A stretch of DNA of 64,000 bases from HGM04593 sp045631905 (lineage in GTDB: Bacteria; Bacteroidota; Bacteroidia; Bacteroidales; Bacteroidaceae). The stretch covers positions 62,001 through 126,000 of the forward strand of contig JAZQVO010000028.1 of the NCBI GenBank assembly GCA_045631905.1, written 5' to 3'. The notes under the pieces were generated by a model, which was given only the letters and a program-made list of their open reading frames with translations, was not told the DNA's origin and searched no databases. The translations under genes were made by a program, and so were the position numbers. This document shows, piece by piece, positions 53,912-62,971 of this stretch (position 1 is the first letter of the stretch; each line of letters opens with the position of its first letter).

Positions 53912-53989
53912 GTGATGATTATACATTTTTACACAAAAAGTACTATTCGCTTGTGCAATATTGTATATGATTATCTATTAGATATTTGA

Positions 53990-55222
53990 TTATTCTTCAT
54001 CTCTTTTGTCGAAAGAAGCATCGATATTGCCATCTTCCTCCCATGCTGTGGGATCGAGAGACATCTCAACTTTCTCGGCACCGTAAACCACAAATTTTAC
54101 ATTATACTGTTTACCTGCCTCGAATTTACCATTTACAGTAGGCACGCGCAATTTTTGGTAGTGTGTATAATTTATTACCTCGCGGTCGGCAGCAGGTTTT
54201 TGAGACATATATATCTTCAACTCATACTCCTCGGCAGGGAAAAGCATCAAGCTCTCGCCCACTCTTTTTGAAACAGCAACATCGTTTGTATCGTCCCACT
54301 CGGGTTTTACGGGAGTAAACTCTTTCAGCAAGTGAGCATTATTTTCACCGGGAACGAGCTCTTTCAAAGCAACGGTAGCAGGGGTGCCCTCTTCTATAAG
54401 ATGACTAGTAGGGTTAGCACCTTTCCATGCAACGATGAATTTTGCCGAGGTGTTTACATTCTGTATCTCGATAGCATCGATGGTTACACCATAGTATTTT
54501 GTATCATCTGTTCCATCGGCATTCATGTCCGACACTTTTCTGTCGCTGGGCTCAACATAGAATACCAAGCGTGAGAGCAAGTGAGAGAGAGTAAAATGAG
54601 GCTGTACGCCCAACTCATCTTCCTTACCATCGAGACCGATTTTTCTGCGTGCCGAGAATGCGCTGTAATAACGATCTTTGTTATCCTCTCCCACCAAATT
54701 TGTAAATGCACTCTTTTGTGCTTCGGTCATCTCAGCTTTTGAAACCATAAGGTCCTGTGAACCGTCTATGGTAATAGGCAGAACATATTTGTCACCATCG
54801 AGCGCAGGGGTTCCTGTTGCAGCATCGTCGCTACGATACATGAAGAAGTTGAAGTTACCCGACATAGGATAGTACTTTGAAACACCATAATCGGCATAGA
54901 TGTTGTCGGCATCGTCAATAGTGGGAGCTGTAATTGTAGCGTTGTTAAAGATGGGCTCGCCATCGTAACCAACAGCAAAATCAAATGTCTCTTTGTCGAG
55001 CATGTAAACATTTAATTTCTCGCCTCTCCACTTGTTATCCACGTCACCTACGGCACCTGTACCTCTTGTGCTTACCTGAATGCCACCTTTGCCCATACTT
55101 AAAGCGATAGGCGCAACGCCGTTATCACTTGAATTACCGGGACCGGCAATCTCTTCGTCATTTGAGCAACTTGTAAAACCGGCAAGGGCTATGCAAGAAG
55201 CAATGATAAAAAACTTTCTCAT
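53990..55222 (-). CDS. Major fimbrillin-like lipoprotein
   Basis: This 410-residue protein of the FimA/Mfa1-like fimbrillin family has a lipobox with cysteine at 19 (GFTSC) and an acidic CSNDEE tail typical of surface-exported lipoproteins. An arginine at 53 in QVSTRGTG is placed like the Arg at which FimA/Mfa1 precursors are cleaved. Two beta-sandwich domains follow, with FTLSHLLSRLVFYVEP (about 215-230) and the C-terminal LRVPTVNGKFEAGKQYNVKFVVYG (about 360-385), both characteristic. The following hairpin and its position suggest it is the abundant structural subunit. Confidence 0.88.
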   Translation of the reverse strand: MRKFFIIASCIALAGFTSCSNDEEIAGPGNSSDNGVAPIALSMGKGGIQVSTRGTGAVGDVDNKWRGEKLNVYMLDKETFDFAVGYDGEPIFNNATITAPTIDDADNIYADYGVSKYYPMSGNFNFFMYRSDDAATGTPALDGDKYVLPITIDGSQDLMVSKAEMTEAQKSAFTNLVGEDNKDRYYSAFSARRKIGLDGKEDELGVQPHFTLSHLLSRLVFYVEPSDRKVSDMNADGTDDTKYYGVTIDAIEIQNVNTSAKFIVAWKGANPTSHLIEEGTPATVALKELVPGENNAHLLKEFTPVKPEWDDTNDVAVSKRVGESLMLFPAEEYELKIYMSQKPAADREVINYTHYQKLRVPTVNGKFEAGKQYNVKFVVYGAEKVEMSLDPTAWEEDGNIDASFDKRDEE

Positions 55223-55254
55223 AGTTAGTAAATTAAATTATTAATAGTTTAAAA

Positions 55255-56565
55255 TTATTCGTAGTTAAAAATATCGTCTTCGTCGAGTATAATTTCAACA
55301 GGTTCACTCCATGCAAGGCCTCCTATACTCATTTGAATGGGTTGGTATCCGTATATGTGCATGGTTATGTTATACTCTCCTCCCTGCTCAAAAGGCAATG
55401 TCTGCATATTGCCTTTTTCGTCTAGTACACGGTTGGCAAGGTTGTAACGTGCCGTGTAATAACGGTCCACGGGGTTTCCTTCACTATCGAGTGAGGGGTA
55501 ACGGCAACGCACATACAGGTCGTAATCTTCACGAGGAGGCAACAAAAGGCCTATGCCCAAGTTATCTATTCTTTCCCCTTTATTCACATGGTACACACCA
55601 TGAGCAAGAGGTTTCAACGATGCCGGATTTTGTTCTTCGGTCATCTCCTTCAAGATAAATTTCTCCAATATCTCGTTTCTCCCTTCGGGTATTGTGAGAC
55701 CAAGTGTTGTGGTGTCGTTGGCGGCTACCGTGAAACGCCATCTTTTGTTTGCCATCACATATATGTCTTCAATGTATATTTTATCACAAAGAGCATCTTC
55801 GCCCACTATATTAAAACGGAAGTACGAGAGGCGATGCTTGCCCTTGAATATAGGGAATATACCACGGTGAGCAGCTGTGGTGCTAAATATTAATTCGTTA
55901 TTTAGAATATTTGTAAAGAGCAATTTATCCTTTTCGGGGTCTATTTTGTTTATCTGCTCTGTACCCGGGTGACCGATAGCTGTTATAATATCCTGTGTAC
56001 CATCTATCTCAATGTCAAACTGCACATTATCTTTGTTGCGAATCACATCTCCTATGAGTTTTGCATCGTCGATGGCATATGCAAAAAAGTTATATTTATA
56101 GTCCTGATGCGATTGGCTGTAAAAGAACGACATATTCTTGTTGTTCTGGTCTAGAATATCGTTGTCGAGCAACGTGTGAGCAACTCCACGACCTGTTTTG
56201 GGGTCGTCCATGAGACAAAATATAGGCTTATCGGGTTTCTCCTCAGCTACGGGGTTACACTTTTGTGTATAATCGACCTCTCCATTGTATGCGTAGTTGT
56301 TTGTAAGGAAGGAATATACATAATAAGTGAGGTGTTGTTTCACCCAGTCACGTCCGGGTGCTATTGCACCGGCACCTCTGCTGATTGTAGTGTAATAAGG
56401 GTTATCCATAGCCAACAACACCGGCACCTTGTCAAATATCTCCTCGTACACGTGCTCGTCTCTGAGCCCGGGGTCATAGTCGGCCGAGTTAAATGTTTCG
56501 CTGCATGATACTGCAACGACTAACATTTGCATAATAAATGCTTTTCTTAAAAATCTAAACATCAT
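55255..56565 (-). CDS. Fimbrillin-like accessory or tip lipoprotein
   Basis: This protein of about 436 residues has a lipobox at LVVAVSC (cysteine 21) and fimbrillin-type domains. FFYSQSHQDYKYNFFAYAIDD and the terminal EQGGEYNITMHIYGYQPIQMSIGGLAW resemble the end of Mfa/FimC-E-type minor subunits. The ATG at 56565 gives an exact four-base ATGA overlap with the upstream stop, so I prefer it to the longer frame. It likely forms a tip or minor component of the fibre. Confidence 0.82.
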   Translation of the reverse strand: MMFRFLRKAFIMQMLVVAVSCSETFNSADYDPGLRDEHVYEEIFDKVPVLLAMDNPYYTTISRGAGAIAPGRDWVKQHLTYYVYSFLTNNYAYNGEVDYTQKCNPVAEEKPDKPIFCLMDDPKTGRGVAHTLLDNDILDQNNKNMSFFYSQSHQDYKYNFFAYAIDDAKLIGDVIRNKDNVQFDIEIDGTQDIITAIGHPGTEQINKIDPEKDKLLFTNILNNELIFSTTAAHRGIFPIFKGKHRLSYFRFNIVGEDALCDKIYIEDIYVMANKRWRFTVAANDTTTLGLTIPEGRNEILEKFILKEMTEEQNPASLKPLAHGVYHVNKGERIDNLGIGLLLPPREDYDLYVRCRYPSLDSEGNPVDRYYTARYNLANRVLDEKGNMQTLPFEQGGEYNITMHIYGYQPIQMSIGGLAWSEPVEIILDEDDIFNYE

Positions 56566-57767
56566 AGGTCTATATCTATATCGTCGTAAATAATCCATTT
56601 GTCGAGGTTGCTATCCTCCTCGGTCATTTCAAGCACTTTGTTTCTATTTATAGTCAGAATACTCTCTATGTCCAACACTACGGGCACACCATGTCCGTAT
56701 ATTATTCTACCATATTTGTCTATTGTATTATAGAGGTTTATTCCAACATTTAGCACCTTTTCTTTTCTGTTGTTATTCTCATCGGTAGTATATGTGTATA
56801 TTGCGAGTTGCATAATACCGGCACCGGTAATGTGTGTAGGTCTCTCGTTGCGTGTGAGAGCGGTAACCGAGAATTTTGTGCTATAAGTGTTTTTACCATT
56901 AAAGCTACCCACACCACCCGAGTTATCAACCTCTTCGCACATCGTCAGCATTTTAAATGTTTTCGATGGGTCGGCCTCGTTTGTAAGAATATTGAGACTT
57001 TGTGCAATACCCGAAATTTCGCCCATTATTTTTTCAATTACAACATCTTCTCTCTCAATCTTGAAACGAATTTCAATATCTTGCGTTACGCTCCTTGGGC
57101 GAAGAGAGAGTGTATTCTCCTTTCCGGGGATAATCTCTTGTATGTCGCTGTAATCGAAATATATCGATTTGACATTACTCTGTACATATTCCGAATAGGG
57201 GTTAAAGTCGGTCCAGTCGTTGCCGAATCGGTCAATTTTTTCATCGTTCAACTTGTAGGATTTGTACTTTATCAGCACCTCCTTGTTTTTTATAGCCTCT
57301 TCCACATCGTCTACTTTAAGGCCGATATATTCGAAGGTGTTGTCGTTTTCCGCGTAGTTAAGCGACACAAAACGATAGTCGCCTCTTTTCAGCATAAAAG
57401 GTTGGGCGTTCACATTCTCTTCGGTTGCCGTGTTTTCATCACTTTCGGCAGTTACCTCCTTGGTTTCAACATTATCGGCGGGGTTGTTAAAGACATATCG
57501 CCCTTCGTTTCCTTCCGTTTTGGTGGTGCTCACATAACCACACTTCCATGTATCTATAACCCTGTAAGCGAGAACAAACATAGAGTCGGGTTTTTCGTGA
57601 TTAAATGCCTCCTCGCTTATACTCCACTCAGTCTGTATATCAACATGTGCAAGGTGCGGGTGTGTTTCAACATCACACAAAGGAATTTCAACCTCACCAC
57701 AACCGGCAAACAACATGCTTGCAGTTGCAAGTGTGCATATTATATGTTTTTTTAAAAATTTATACAT
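56562..57767 (-). CDS. Fimbrial anchor-like lipoprotein (DUF5119/Mfa2-FimB-like)
   Basis: This 401-residue protein has a lipobox (SMLFAGC, cysteine 23) followed by CDVETHPHLAHVDIQTEWSIS. The Cys-His-Pro-His segment leads into a beta sandwich, as in DUF5119 and Mfa2/FimB anchor proteins. The chain contains fimbrillin-like strands and ends acidic (IIYDDIDIDL). In related systems Mfa2/FimB caps and anchors the fibre to the outer membrane. Its stop overlaps the next start, giving tight coupling with the accessory subunit. Confidence 0.8.
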   Translation of the reverse strand: MYKFLKKHIICTLATASMLFAGCGEVEIPLCDVETHPHLAHVDIQTEWSISEEAFNHEKPDSMFVLAYRVIDTWKCGYVSTTKTEGNEGRYVFNNPADNVETKEVTAESDENTATEENVNAQPFMLKRGDYRFVSLNYAENDNTFEYIGLKVDDVEEAIKNKEVLIKYKSYKLNDEKIDRFGNDWTDFNPYSEYVQSNVKSIYFDYSDIQEIIPGKENTLSLRPRSVTQDIEIRFKIEREDVVIEKIMGEISGIAQSLNILTNEADPSKTFKMLTMCEEVDNSGGVGSFNGKNTYSTKFSVTALTRNERPTHITGAGIMQLAIYTYTTDENNNRKEKVLNVGINLYNTIDKYGRIIYGHGVPVVLDIESILTINRNKVLEMTEEDSNLDKWIIYDDIDIDL

Positions 57768-57788
57768 CGCACAAAATCGGGTTTATTG

Positions 57789-59747
57789 TTAATTTCCAGA
57801 TTGGTTAGTTTCTTCTTCTGCAACTTTTGCATCTTCAGCTTGTGTTGCAATGTTGTTTATGGTTTTTTCTTCGGGCAAAGCAACCTCTTTTTTCTGCTCT
57901 GTTTTTTCTTTTTCTTTCACTTCCTCTTCCTCTTTCGTCTTAAAAATCTCTATCTCTCTTGATATCTCTTTTTTTGTTTTCTGCGAAAGGAATACTCTAT
58001 TATTACATTTAGGACACCATACATAAACCCTATCCCCATCGAGCGTCCAAAATACATATTTCTTTTTGTAGTTTCTATCGTTTTTGTAATCTATTTTAAA
58101 ATGGCATTCATTACATTCAATCTTTTCATCATTCTTGTCATTTACGACCATTTTTTTCTCCTCTTTTGTCTCTATTATCAAAGGAGAATAATTTTTCTTT
58201 AAGTTCATCAACTTTATATTGTTGCGGAACTCAATCTCATCGTTAAAACCTTTGAGAGTGTAGCTTTCGGCATTTTTCAAATAGAGAGTGTCGGCACGGT
58301 CAAGGAAACTTATTCCGGAGTTTCGACGATAATCGTTCTCGGCATACTTTACACGAGTTATTTTACTCATTGTTTCATTTGTTACACTTTTTGAACCTGT
58401 AAAGTATTTCCTGTTATGCGACAAGACCGCCTGTTCATTTATTCTATTTGTTATACCAACAAGATAATTGATATACGATATTTCGGCAACGCTGTCGCCT
58501 GTGTTCAAAAATATAGAGGTACGGCTATCCTCGTAAACTTTAAGCATAGCAGTCTCTACCGATTCTATGGCGACGGCGAAGTTCTTGTTGTTGTTTTGTG
58601 CCTCGTCTTTTATACCGGCATAGTCACTTACTATTTTATTAAGGAATTTGTTGTCAAGTTCCGATATTGAGCTTATCTTTTTATTTGGCAACATCTTTCT
58701 TATATCTTTTGAAAAGGCATTCTGAGGTATTTCGAAGAAGGGATATGCATAAGCAAGTTCAGTGAGAAGTTCCGAAGAGTCGGCTTGCACATACATCGCA
58801 TTTATTTTCCTGATTTCCTCGTTTTTCTTCTCCACAGTCTTCCTCCACAATGCAATAGAATCGGGCGAGATATATTTTTTATCTTTTGTATCATTGTATG
58901 GTTTTATAATCTTCTCATAGTTTACAAAACTTTCATACATTTTCTTCAACTCGTCGATTCTTCTTGTACTAGGCTTGGTAATTTGGTCTTTTATCGATTT
59001 GAACCTATACACAAACCCCATTCTTATTTCGGTTATCATGGGAAACGGTAGAAGATGCCCACCCTTTTCGGCTGTTCTCACGTAACAGTTATCTTCACTG
59101 TTATATTCGAATTTGTTATACGCCGTATATACAAAACCGGCACTTGCACCCAGCTCAAAATCTATTGCCGAGCCGTTGTTATATATATAAAGAGGTGTGT
59201 TATAGCCAAACGAAGCACCTACGCTTGTGGCACTTCCCTGAATACCTGTTTTGCTCAGTTTAATTGAAAAATCGTCATAACTTATATAAGGTGCTATATA
59301 ATATGCTCTCCACGATTTTGGATTATCCTTTGAGAGCATCAACCCTCTGTGAATATAGAATTTATTATACAACCCCTTGATGTTCTTGTTCTGTTTAAGG
59401 GCATCTTGCCATTTCCCCTTTCTTTTTGTTCTAAAATAGAAGCGTAATTCTGCTTTTGCCCCCATTATATTAAACAGATAGCGGTTTGCATTTGAAGCAT
59501 TTACCTTATGGTCGGAATTCCAATTATACCTGCCCGACAACATTATAGAGGTCTTCTTTGAGTCGTTATGCACAACATCGTATTCTAAACCTATATTAGG
59601 CATAAGCAGTGTCCAATAGAGCGTGTTGGTGTGGAATCCCAAACGCTCCTTAAAGTCCACACCCTCCTTTTTATTATCATCGGCAACGGCAAAGTTGCAG
59701 ATTACAAGTGATATGAGTAATGTTATTGCGTTTTTTACAAACTGCAT
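57789..59747 (-). CDS. DUF3575-like barrel with helical region and C-terminal zinc-ribbon-like module
   Basis: This 652-residue protein opens the fimbria-like operon. After a signal peptide (about 1-22, NFAVAD), residues about 30-265 form an outer-membrane barrel of the DUF3575 type (FHTNTLYWTLLMPNIGLEYDVV, YYIAPYISYDDFSI, IRMGFVYRFKSI). Helical and coiled segments occupy 265-540. Then CNEC and CPKC, about 36 residues apart (roughly 550-590), make a four-cysteine zinc-ribbon-like fold. The tail (about 600-652) is a charged KEEEEVKEKEKTEQKKE stretch. A zinc ribbon on an exported protein is unusual. The rest resembles the barrel proteins heading Bacteroidales fimbrial operons. Confidence 0.78.
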   Translation of the reverse strand: MQFVKNAITLLISLVICNFAVADDNKKEGVDFKERLGFHTNTLYWTLLMPNIGLEYDVVHNDSKKTSIMLSGRYNWNSDHKVNASNANRYLFNIMGAKAELRFYFRTKRKGKWQDALKQNKNIKGLYNKFYIHRGLMLSKDNPKSWRAYYIAPYISYDDFSIKLSKTGIQGSATSVGASFGYNTPLYIYNNGSAIDFELGASAGFVYTAYNKFEYNSEDNCYVRTAEKGGHLLPFPMITEIRMGFVYRFKSIKDQITKPSTRRIDELKKMYESFVNYEKIIKPYNDTKDKKYISPDSIALWRKTVEKKNEEIRKINAMYVQADSSELLTELAYAYPFFEIPQNAFSKDIRKMLPNKKISSISELDNKFLNKIVSDYAGIKDEAQNNNKNFAVAIESVETAMLKVYEDSRTSIFLNTGDSVAEISYINYLVGITNRINEQAVLSHNRKYFTGSKSVTNETMSKITRVKYAENDYRRNSGISFLDRADTLYLKNAESYTLKGFNDEIEFRNNIKLMNLKKNYSPLIIETKEEKKMVVNDKNDEKIECNECHFKIDYKNDRNYKKKYVFWTLDGDRVYVWCPKCNNRVFLSQKTKKEISREIEIFKTKEEEEVKEKEKTEQKKEVALPEEKTINNIATQAEDAKVAEEETNQSGN

Positions 59748-59798
59748 ATTTTTTTGTATTGGTTTCTATTGTATTATTTATATATTCAGCAAAAAGCG

Positions 59799-59820
59799 CA
59801 TCGCTTCTTTTGAAGTGATG
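59799..59820 (-). promoter_or_regulatory. Leader hairpin of the fimbria-like operon
   Basis: Nine base pairs (59799-59807 with 59812-59820, one G-T) close a four-base loop. On the transcript the hairpin is followed by GCGCTTTTTG, giving it terminator-like form in the predicted 5' leader. It could be an attenuator or the remains of an upstream terminator. Confidence 0.4.
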
Positions 59821-59871
59821 TACTTTTGTTATTGCCTGCTATTAAAGCATGTTTATGTTAGTTAAAGATTA

Positions 59872-59879
59872 CAAAGATA
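59872..59879 (-). promoter_or_regulatory. Candidate -7 box of the fimbria-like operon
   Basis: TATCTTTG on the minus strand, an exact -7 consensus, lies 124 bases ahead of the first gene's start. A TTTG at 59894-59897 is present, but the spacer is only 14 bases. Confidence 0.45.
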
Positions 59880-59993
59880 TAAATCTTAAATATCAAAATA
59901 ATTTTATCATAGGTTAAATATTGTTAATCCCTTATGTGCTGGTGTCAATTTTTTTCAAAAACTATTTAAGCCTTATATACAAGAAATTATAGA

Positions 59994-60689
59994 TTATTTA
60001 TACGAGTATCCACCATTTACCTCAATCAAGCTACCATTAACAAAAGAATTATCTATGCAAAACCTGTATGCATCTACCACCTCTTCTATTGAGGCAAACC
60101 GATGAATCGCAGTTTTGTTATAGATATTTTGTTTAATGTTTTCGGGTTTCTCTTTTTGCCAGGGAGTGTCTACGAAGCCCGGAACAACGGCATTAACCGT
60201 AGTGCCTGTACCCTCAAACTCCTTAACAAGATTTTTTGCGAGTGCATGTACCGCCGCCTTTGTAACACCGTAGCCCAGCACTGTTGCATGTGGTGTAAGC
60301 CCCATCTGTGAGCCTGTAAAAATTATTCTCGAACCATTAGGGATAATACCGAATAGTTCGCGTACGAGAATGTAATGTGAATTTACAGCAACCTCCATCA
60401 TGCAGTCCCAATCGCTGTCGGTTGTTTCGGTGAACGATTTTCTTATGCTCATACCGGCATTGCATATTATGCAATCGACCATGTTGCATTCTTTTTTTAT
60501 ACGCGCAATAAAAGAGTAAACTTCGTTGCGGTTGGTTTGGTCTGTTTTTACAGGAACGAAATTTTCAATCTCCTCGGGTATCTCATCACCCACATATGTT
60601 GCATACACTTTGTATCCCTTTGATAGCAGTAACTTTGCAACACCCAGCCCGATGCCCGATGTGCCTCCTGTGACTATTGCGGTTTTCAT
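59994..60689 (-). CDS. Short-chain dehydrogenase/reductase
   Basis: This 231-residue NAD(P)-dependent oxidoreductase of the classical SDR type has cofactor motif TGGTSGIG at 7-14, NAG at about 77-79, catalytic Ser in FTGSQMGL, Tyr/Lys in YGVTKAA (about 144-150), and PGFVDTP. The start codon overlaps the upstream stop by four bases (ATGA). In the company of a cytidylyltransferase and LicD it probably reduces a phosphorylated sugar or ketose to a polyol phosphate. That substrate is inferred from context. Confidence 0.9.
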   Translation of the reverse strand: MKTAIVTGGTSGIGLGVAKLLLSKGYKVYATYVGDEIPEEIENFVPVKTDQTNRNEVYSFIARIKKECNMVDCIICNAGMSIRKSFTETTDSDWDCMMEVAVNSHYILVRELFGIIPNGSRIIFTGSQMGLTPHATVLGYGVTKAAVHALAKNLVKEFEGTGTTVNAVVPGFVDTPWQKEKPENIKQNIYNKTAIHRFASIEEVVDAYRFCIDNSFVNGSLIEVNGGYSYK

Positions 60690-62032
60690 ATTTCGAAGAA
60701 ATTTTTGCGTTCGGTGAATTTTTGCATAGCTCCGGCCATGGCAATGCTTTCGTTGCGTGTAAGACGCGAGTTGCTGTTTCTTTTATTAATTATGCACGAT
60801 ATCCACTCTTGTATTTCGTAACGTAACCCTTCGCCGTCCCACTTATAAAAGAACTTTTTGTTTTTATTCAGATCCTCGTAACGTAGCTCAAAATAGTCGG
60901 TCTTCCACCAAGGAGCTTGAACATAGGCATACCCCTTTGTTCCCGAAATAACAAGGTTGCCTTCGGTCTTGACTCCCAAACCAAGTTTAAACGAGCAAAC
61001 AGCCTTGGGATAACGGAGAACGCCCTTTGTGTATACATCTACCCCGTTCTCCATGCGAGAGTATATGTGCAGGTCGGTATATTCGGTGCCCAACAGACGG
61101 AATATTGGTAGCAAAGGATACACAGCCGATTCGTACATAGAGCCTCCTGCTTGCGATGCGTCGAACTCTCTTCGTGTCCTGTCGGGCAGAAGGCGCGAGA
61201 GTGATGCCTCAATATCCACCACCTCACCTATTGCACCACTCTTAATCATCACCATCAGATGGTTGAAGGCCGGGCAATGAGCCGTTTTGTTGGCTTCCAT
61301 GAGTATAACCCCTTTTGCTTCGGCAAGTGAGAAAAGTTCTTCGGCCTGTTGCTTTTCCAAGACCAACGGTATTTCGCACAGCACATGCTTGCCCGCCTCT
61401 ATCGCTTTTTTAGAATATTCATAGTGGCTAAGGTGGGGGGTTGCAACATACACGGCATCAACATCGCAAAGCATGGCATCAAAAGAGTCGTAGCTCTTGG
61501 GAATTTTATGGGCAAGTACAAAGGCATCGCCCGTCGCCTTGTCAATATCGTAGACACCTGTAATTTTTACACAACTGACAAACGATGCTTCCGGCACAAA
61601 ACGTGTGGCAATCAAGCCACAGCCCACAATACCCACACGGGTTATCTTCTGTTTTTCGCCACGTAACATGGTCGATGATATACCCTCGGTGCGGGGCAGA
61701 TATACTACTTTACAATATTCGTTGAGATAGTCAAACTCCCCTTCCCAATCGCTGCCTATTGCAAAAACATCGACATTATACCTCTGTATATCATCTATTT
61801 TCTGTCCAAAATAATCCTCTATGATAATTTTGTCGGCAAGCCCCGTTGCTTTCACGGCCTCTACACGTTCGAGCACATTATTTATGACGTTAAGCTTACC
61901 ACGTTCGCGGTCGAAATTATCGTTGGTAACACCCACAATAAGATAATCGCCGAGAGCTTTCGCGCGTTGCAAAAGATTTATGTGTCCCTGGTGTAAAAGG
62001 TCGTATGTTCCGTATGTAATAACTGTTTTCAT
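60686..62032 (-). CDS. Glycerol-3-phosphate-type cytidylyltransferase fused to Gfo/Idh/MocA oxidoreductase
   Basis: Residues 1-130 match TagD-type cytidylyltransferases: YGTYDLLHQGHINLL with HxGH at 15-18, IGSDWEGEFDYL, and the terminal EGISSTMLRG. Residues about 133-448 form a Gfo/Idh/MocA oxidoreductase: VGIVGCGLIATRFVPEA binds the dinucleotide, VATPHLSHYEYSKKAIEAGKHVLCEIPLV supplies the usual EKP-like region with Ile in place of Lys, and a C-terminal beta sheet follows. The fused enzyme may reduce a sugar phosphate and activate the product with CTP. It lies between licD and the SDR gene, 18 bases after the former and overlapping the latter. Confidence 0.87.
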   Translation of the reverse strand: MKTVITYGTYDLLHQGHINLLQRAKALGDYLIVGVTNDNFDRERGKLNVINNVLERVEAVKATGLADKIIIEDYFGQKIDDIQRYNVDVFAIGSDWEGEFDYLNEYCKVVYLPRTEGISSTMLRGEKQKITRVGIVGCGLIATRFVPEASFVSCVKITGVYDIDKATGDAFVLAHKIPKSYDSFDAMLCDVDAVYVATPHLSHYEYSKKAIEAGKHVLCEIPLVLEKQQAEELFSLAEAKGVILMEANKTAHCPAFNHLMVMIKSGAIGEVVDIEASLSRLLPDRTRREFDASQAGGSMYESAVYPLLPIFRLLGTEYTDLHIYSRMENGVDVYTKGVLRYPKAVCSFKLGLGVKTEGNLVISGTKGYAYVQAPWWKTDYFELRYEDLNKNKKFFYKWDGEGLRYEIQEWISCIINKRNSNSRLTRNESIAMAGAMQKFTERKNFFEI

Positions 62033-62050
62033 CTCAATAAAATAGGTGCT

Positions 62051-62839
62051 TTATATGCGGTAGGCTTGCGAGTCGTGTGTCGAGACCTGCTTATCTGTGG
62101 GGGGCAACTGCATGTAGTTTCCGTATTTCGAAGTAAGATAGGTGTCATACCCTTTGGGGGCGCGATATTTAGAGCCTTCAAAATCGAGCAAAATATATTC
62201 ATCGAACACCCTGCGTGACAATATCTCCCTTAGTGCCGTGCGCGAGCCGAAGCTACACACATTCTCGCAATCTTCGTAATTATGCCTTGTCGCAATGCTT
62301 CTCATTGTTTTTAAAATAAGGTGCGATGAAAAAGGCAGAAGAATAAACTTTGTTATCATCAACCTTAGCTTGCGGGCAAGTGTCTGTCGCTCGCAAAATT
62401 TCGATGTCTTAATATACATACATCGTATCCCCTGCCCGCAGAGGTAGGCCTGCCACCTCGATTTTATCCCGTCTAACGGGAATATATCGACATACACCCC
62501 AAAGACACTCTGTTTGTAGAAATATTCGCTTACAAGAGTCCCTTTAAAATACATCTTTGCAAAGGGCACATGGTAGCTGTTCACCTTTTCGTGTGTAACA
62601 ATCTCGTACCTGCTACCCTTTTTTTGGTTATATAGCTCTATAAACTTTTCATAATCGGCACGTGGCATGTGTATATCAATATCATCGTCCCAAGGTATAT
62701 ACCCTTTGTGTCGCACGGCTCCGAGCAGAGTGCCGTATGCAAGAAAATAGCGCAAATTATTATCTTCGCAAAACTTCGCTATCTCTTTAAGAATTTCAAT
62801 CTGAATCTTTTTTACCTCTTCTAAACCAATAATCTCCAT
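62051..62839 (-). CDS. LicD-family phosphotransferase
   Basis: This protein of about 262 residues has the LicD signature: YFLAYGTLLGAVRHKGYIPWDDDIDIHMPRADYEKF (about 30-65, metal-binding aspartates in DDDID). LicD enzymes transfer phosphocholine or a similar CDP-activated polyol or amine to glycans. I start at ATG 62839 (MEIIGLEEV), which gives the usual N-terminal helix. A further ATG at 62869 and a GTG at 62911 are possible, but the latter abuts the rpsP terminator. It heads the operon with the cytidylyltransferase fusion and SDR genes. Confidence 0.85.
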   Translation of the reverse strand: MEIIGLEEVKKIQIEILKEIAKFCEDNNLRYFLAYGTLLGAVRHKGYIPWDDDIDIHMPRADYEKFIELYNQKKGSRYEIVTHEKVNSYHVPFAKMYFKGTLVSEYFYKQSVFGVYVDIFPLDGIKSRWQAYLCGQGIRCMYIKTSKFCERQTLARKLRLMITKFILLPFSSHLILKTMRSIATRHNYEDCENVCSFGSRTALREILSRRVFDEYILLDFEGSKYRAPKGYDTYLTSKYGNYMQLPPTDKQVSTHDSQAYRI

Positions 62840-62916
62840 CTGATTTTCTTTGTTTTTAAAATAGAGCATGCGAATATAGCTTTTTTGAGGGGAAATAACA
62901 AGTTTATACACACAAA

Positions 62917-62947
62917 CAAAAAAAAGACCCGTGCAGGTCCTTTTTTA
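62917..62947 (-). terminator. rpsP terminator
   Basis: A short GC stem (GGACC/GGGTC region, one-base bulge) is flanked by A-run and T-run tracts right behind rpsP on the minus strand. It should limit readthrough into licD. Confidence 0.65.
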
Positions 62948-62971
62948 TAAGCAAATAGTGCTAAAAGATAA

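Noticed and set aside
56808..57755. 315-codon plus-strand reading frame
   Set aside because: It is antisense to the DUF5119-like lipoprotein gene, which has a signal peptide, lipobox and operon overlap; this frame has none of these.
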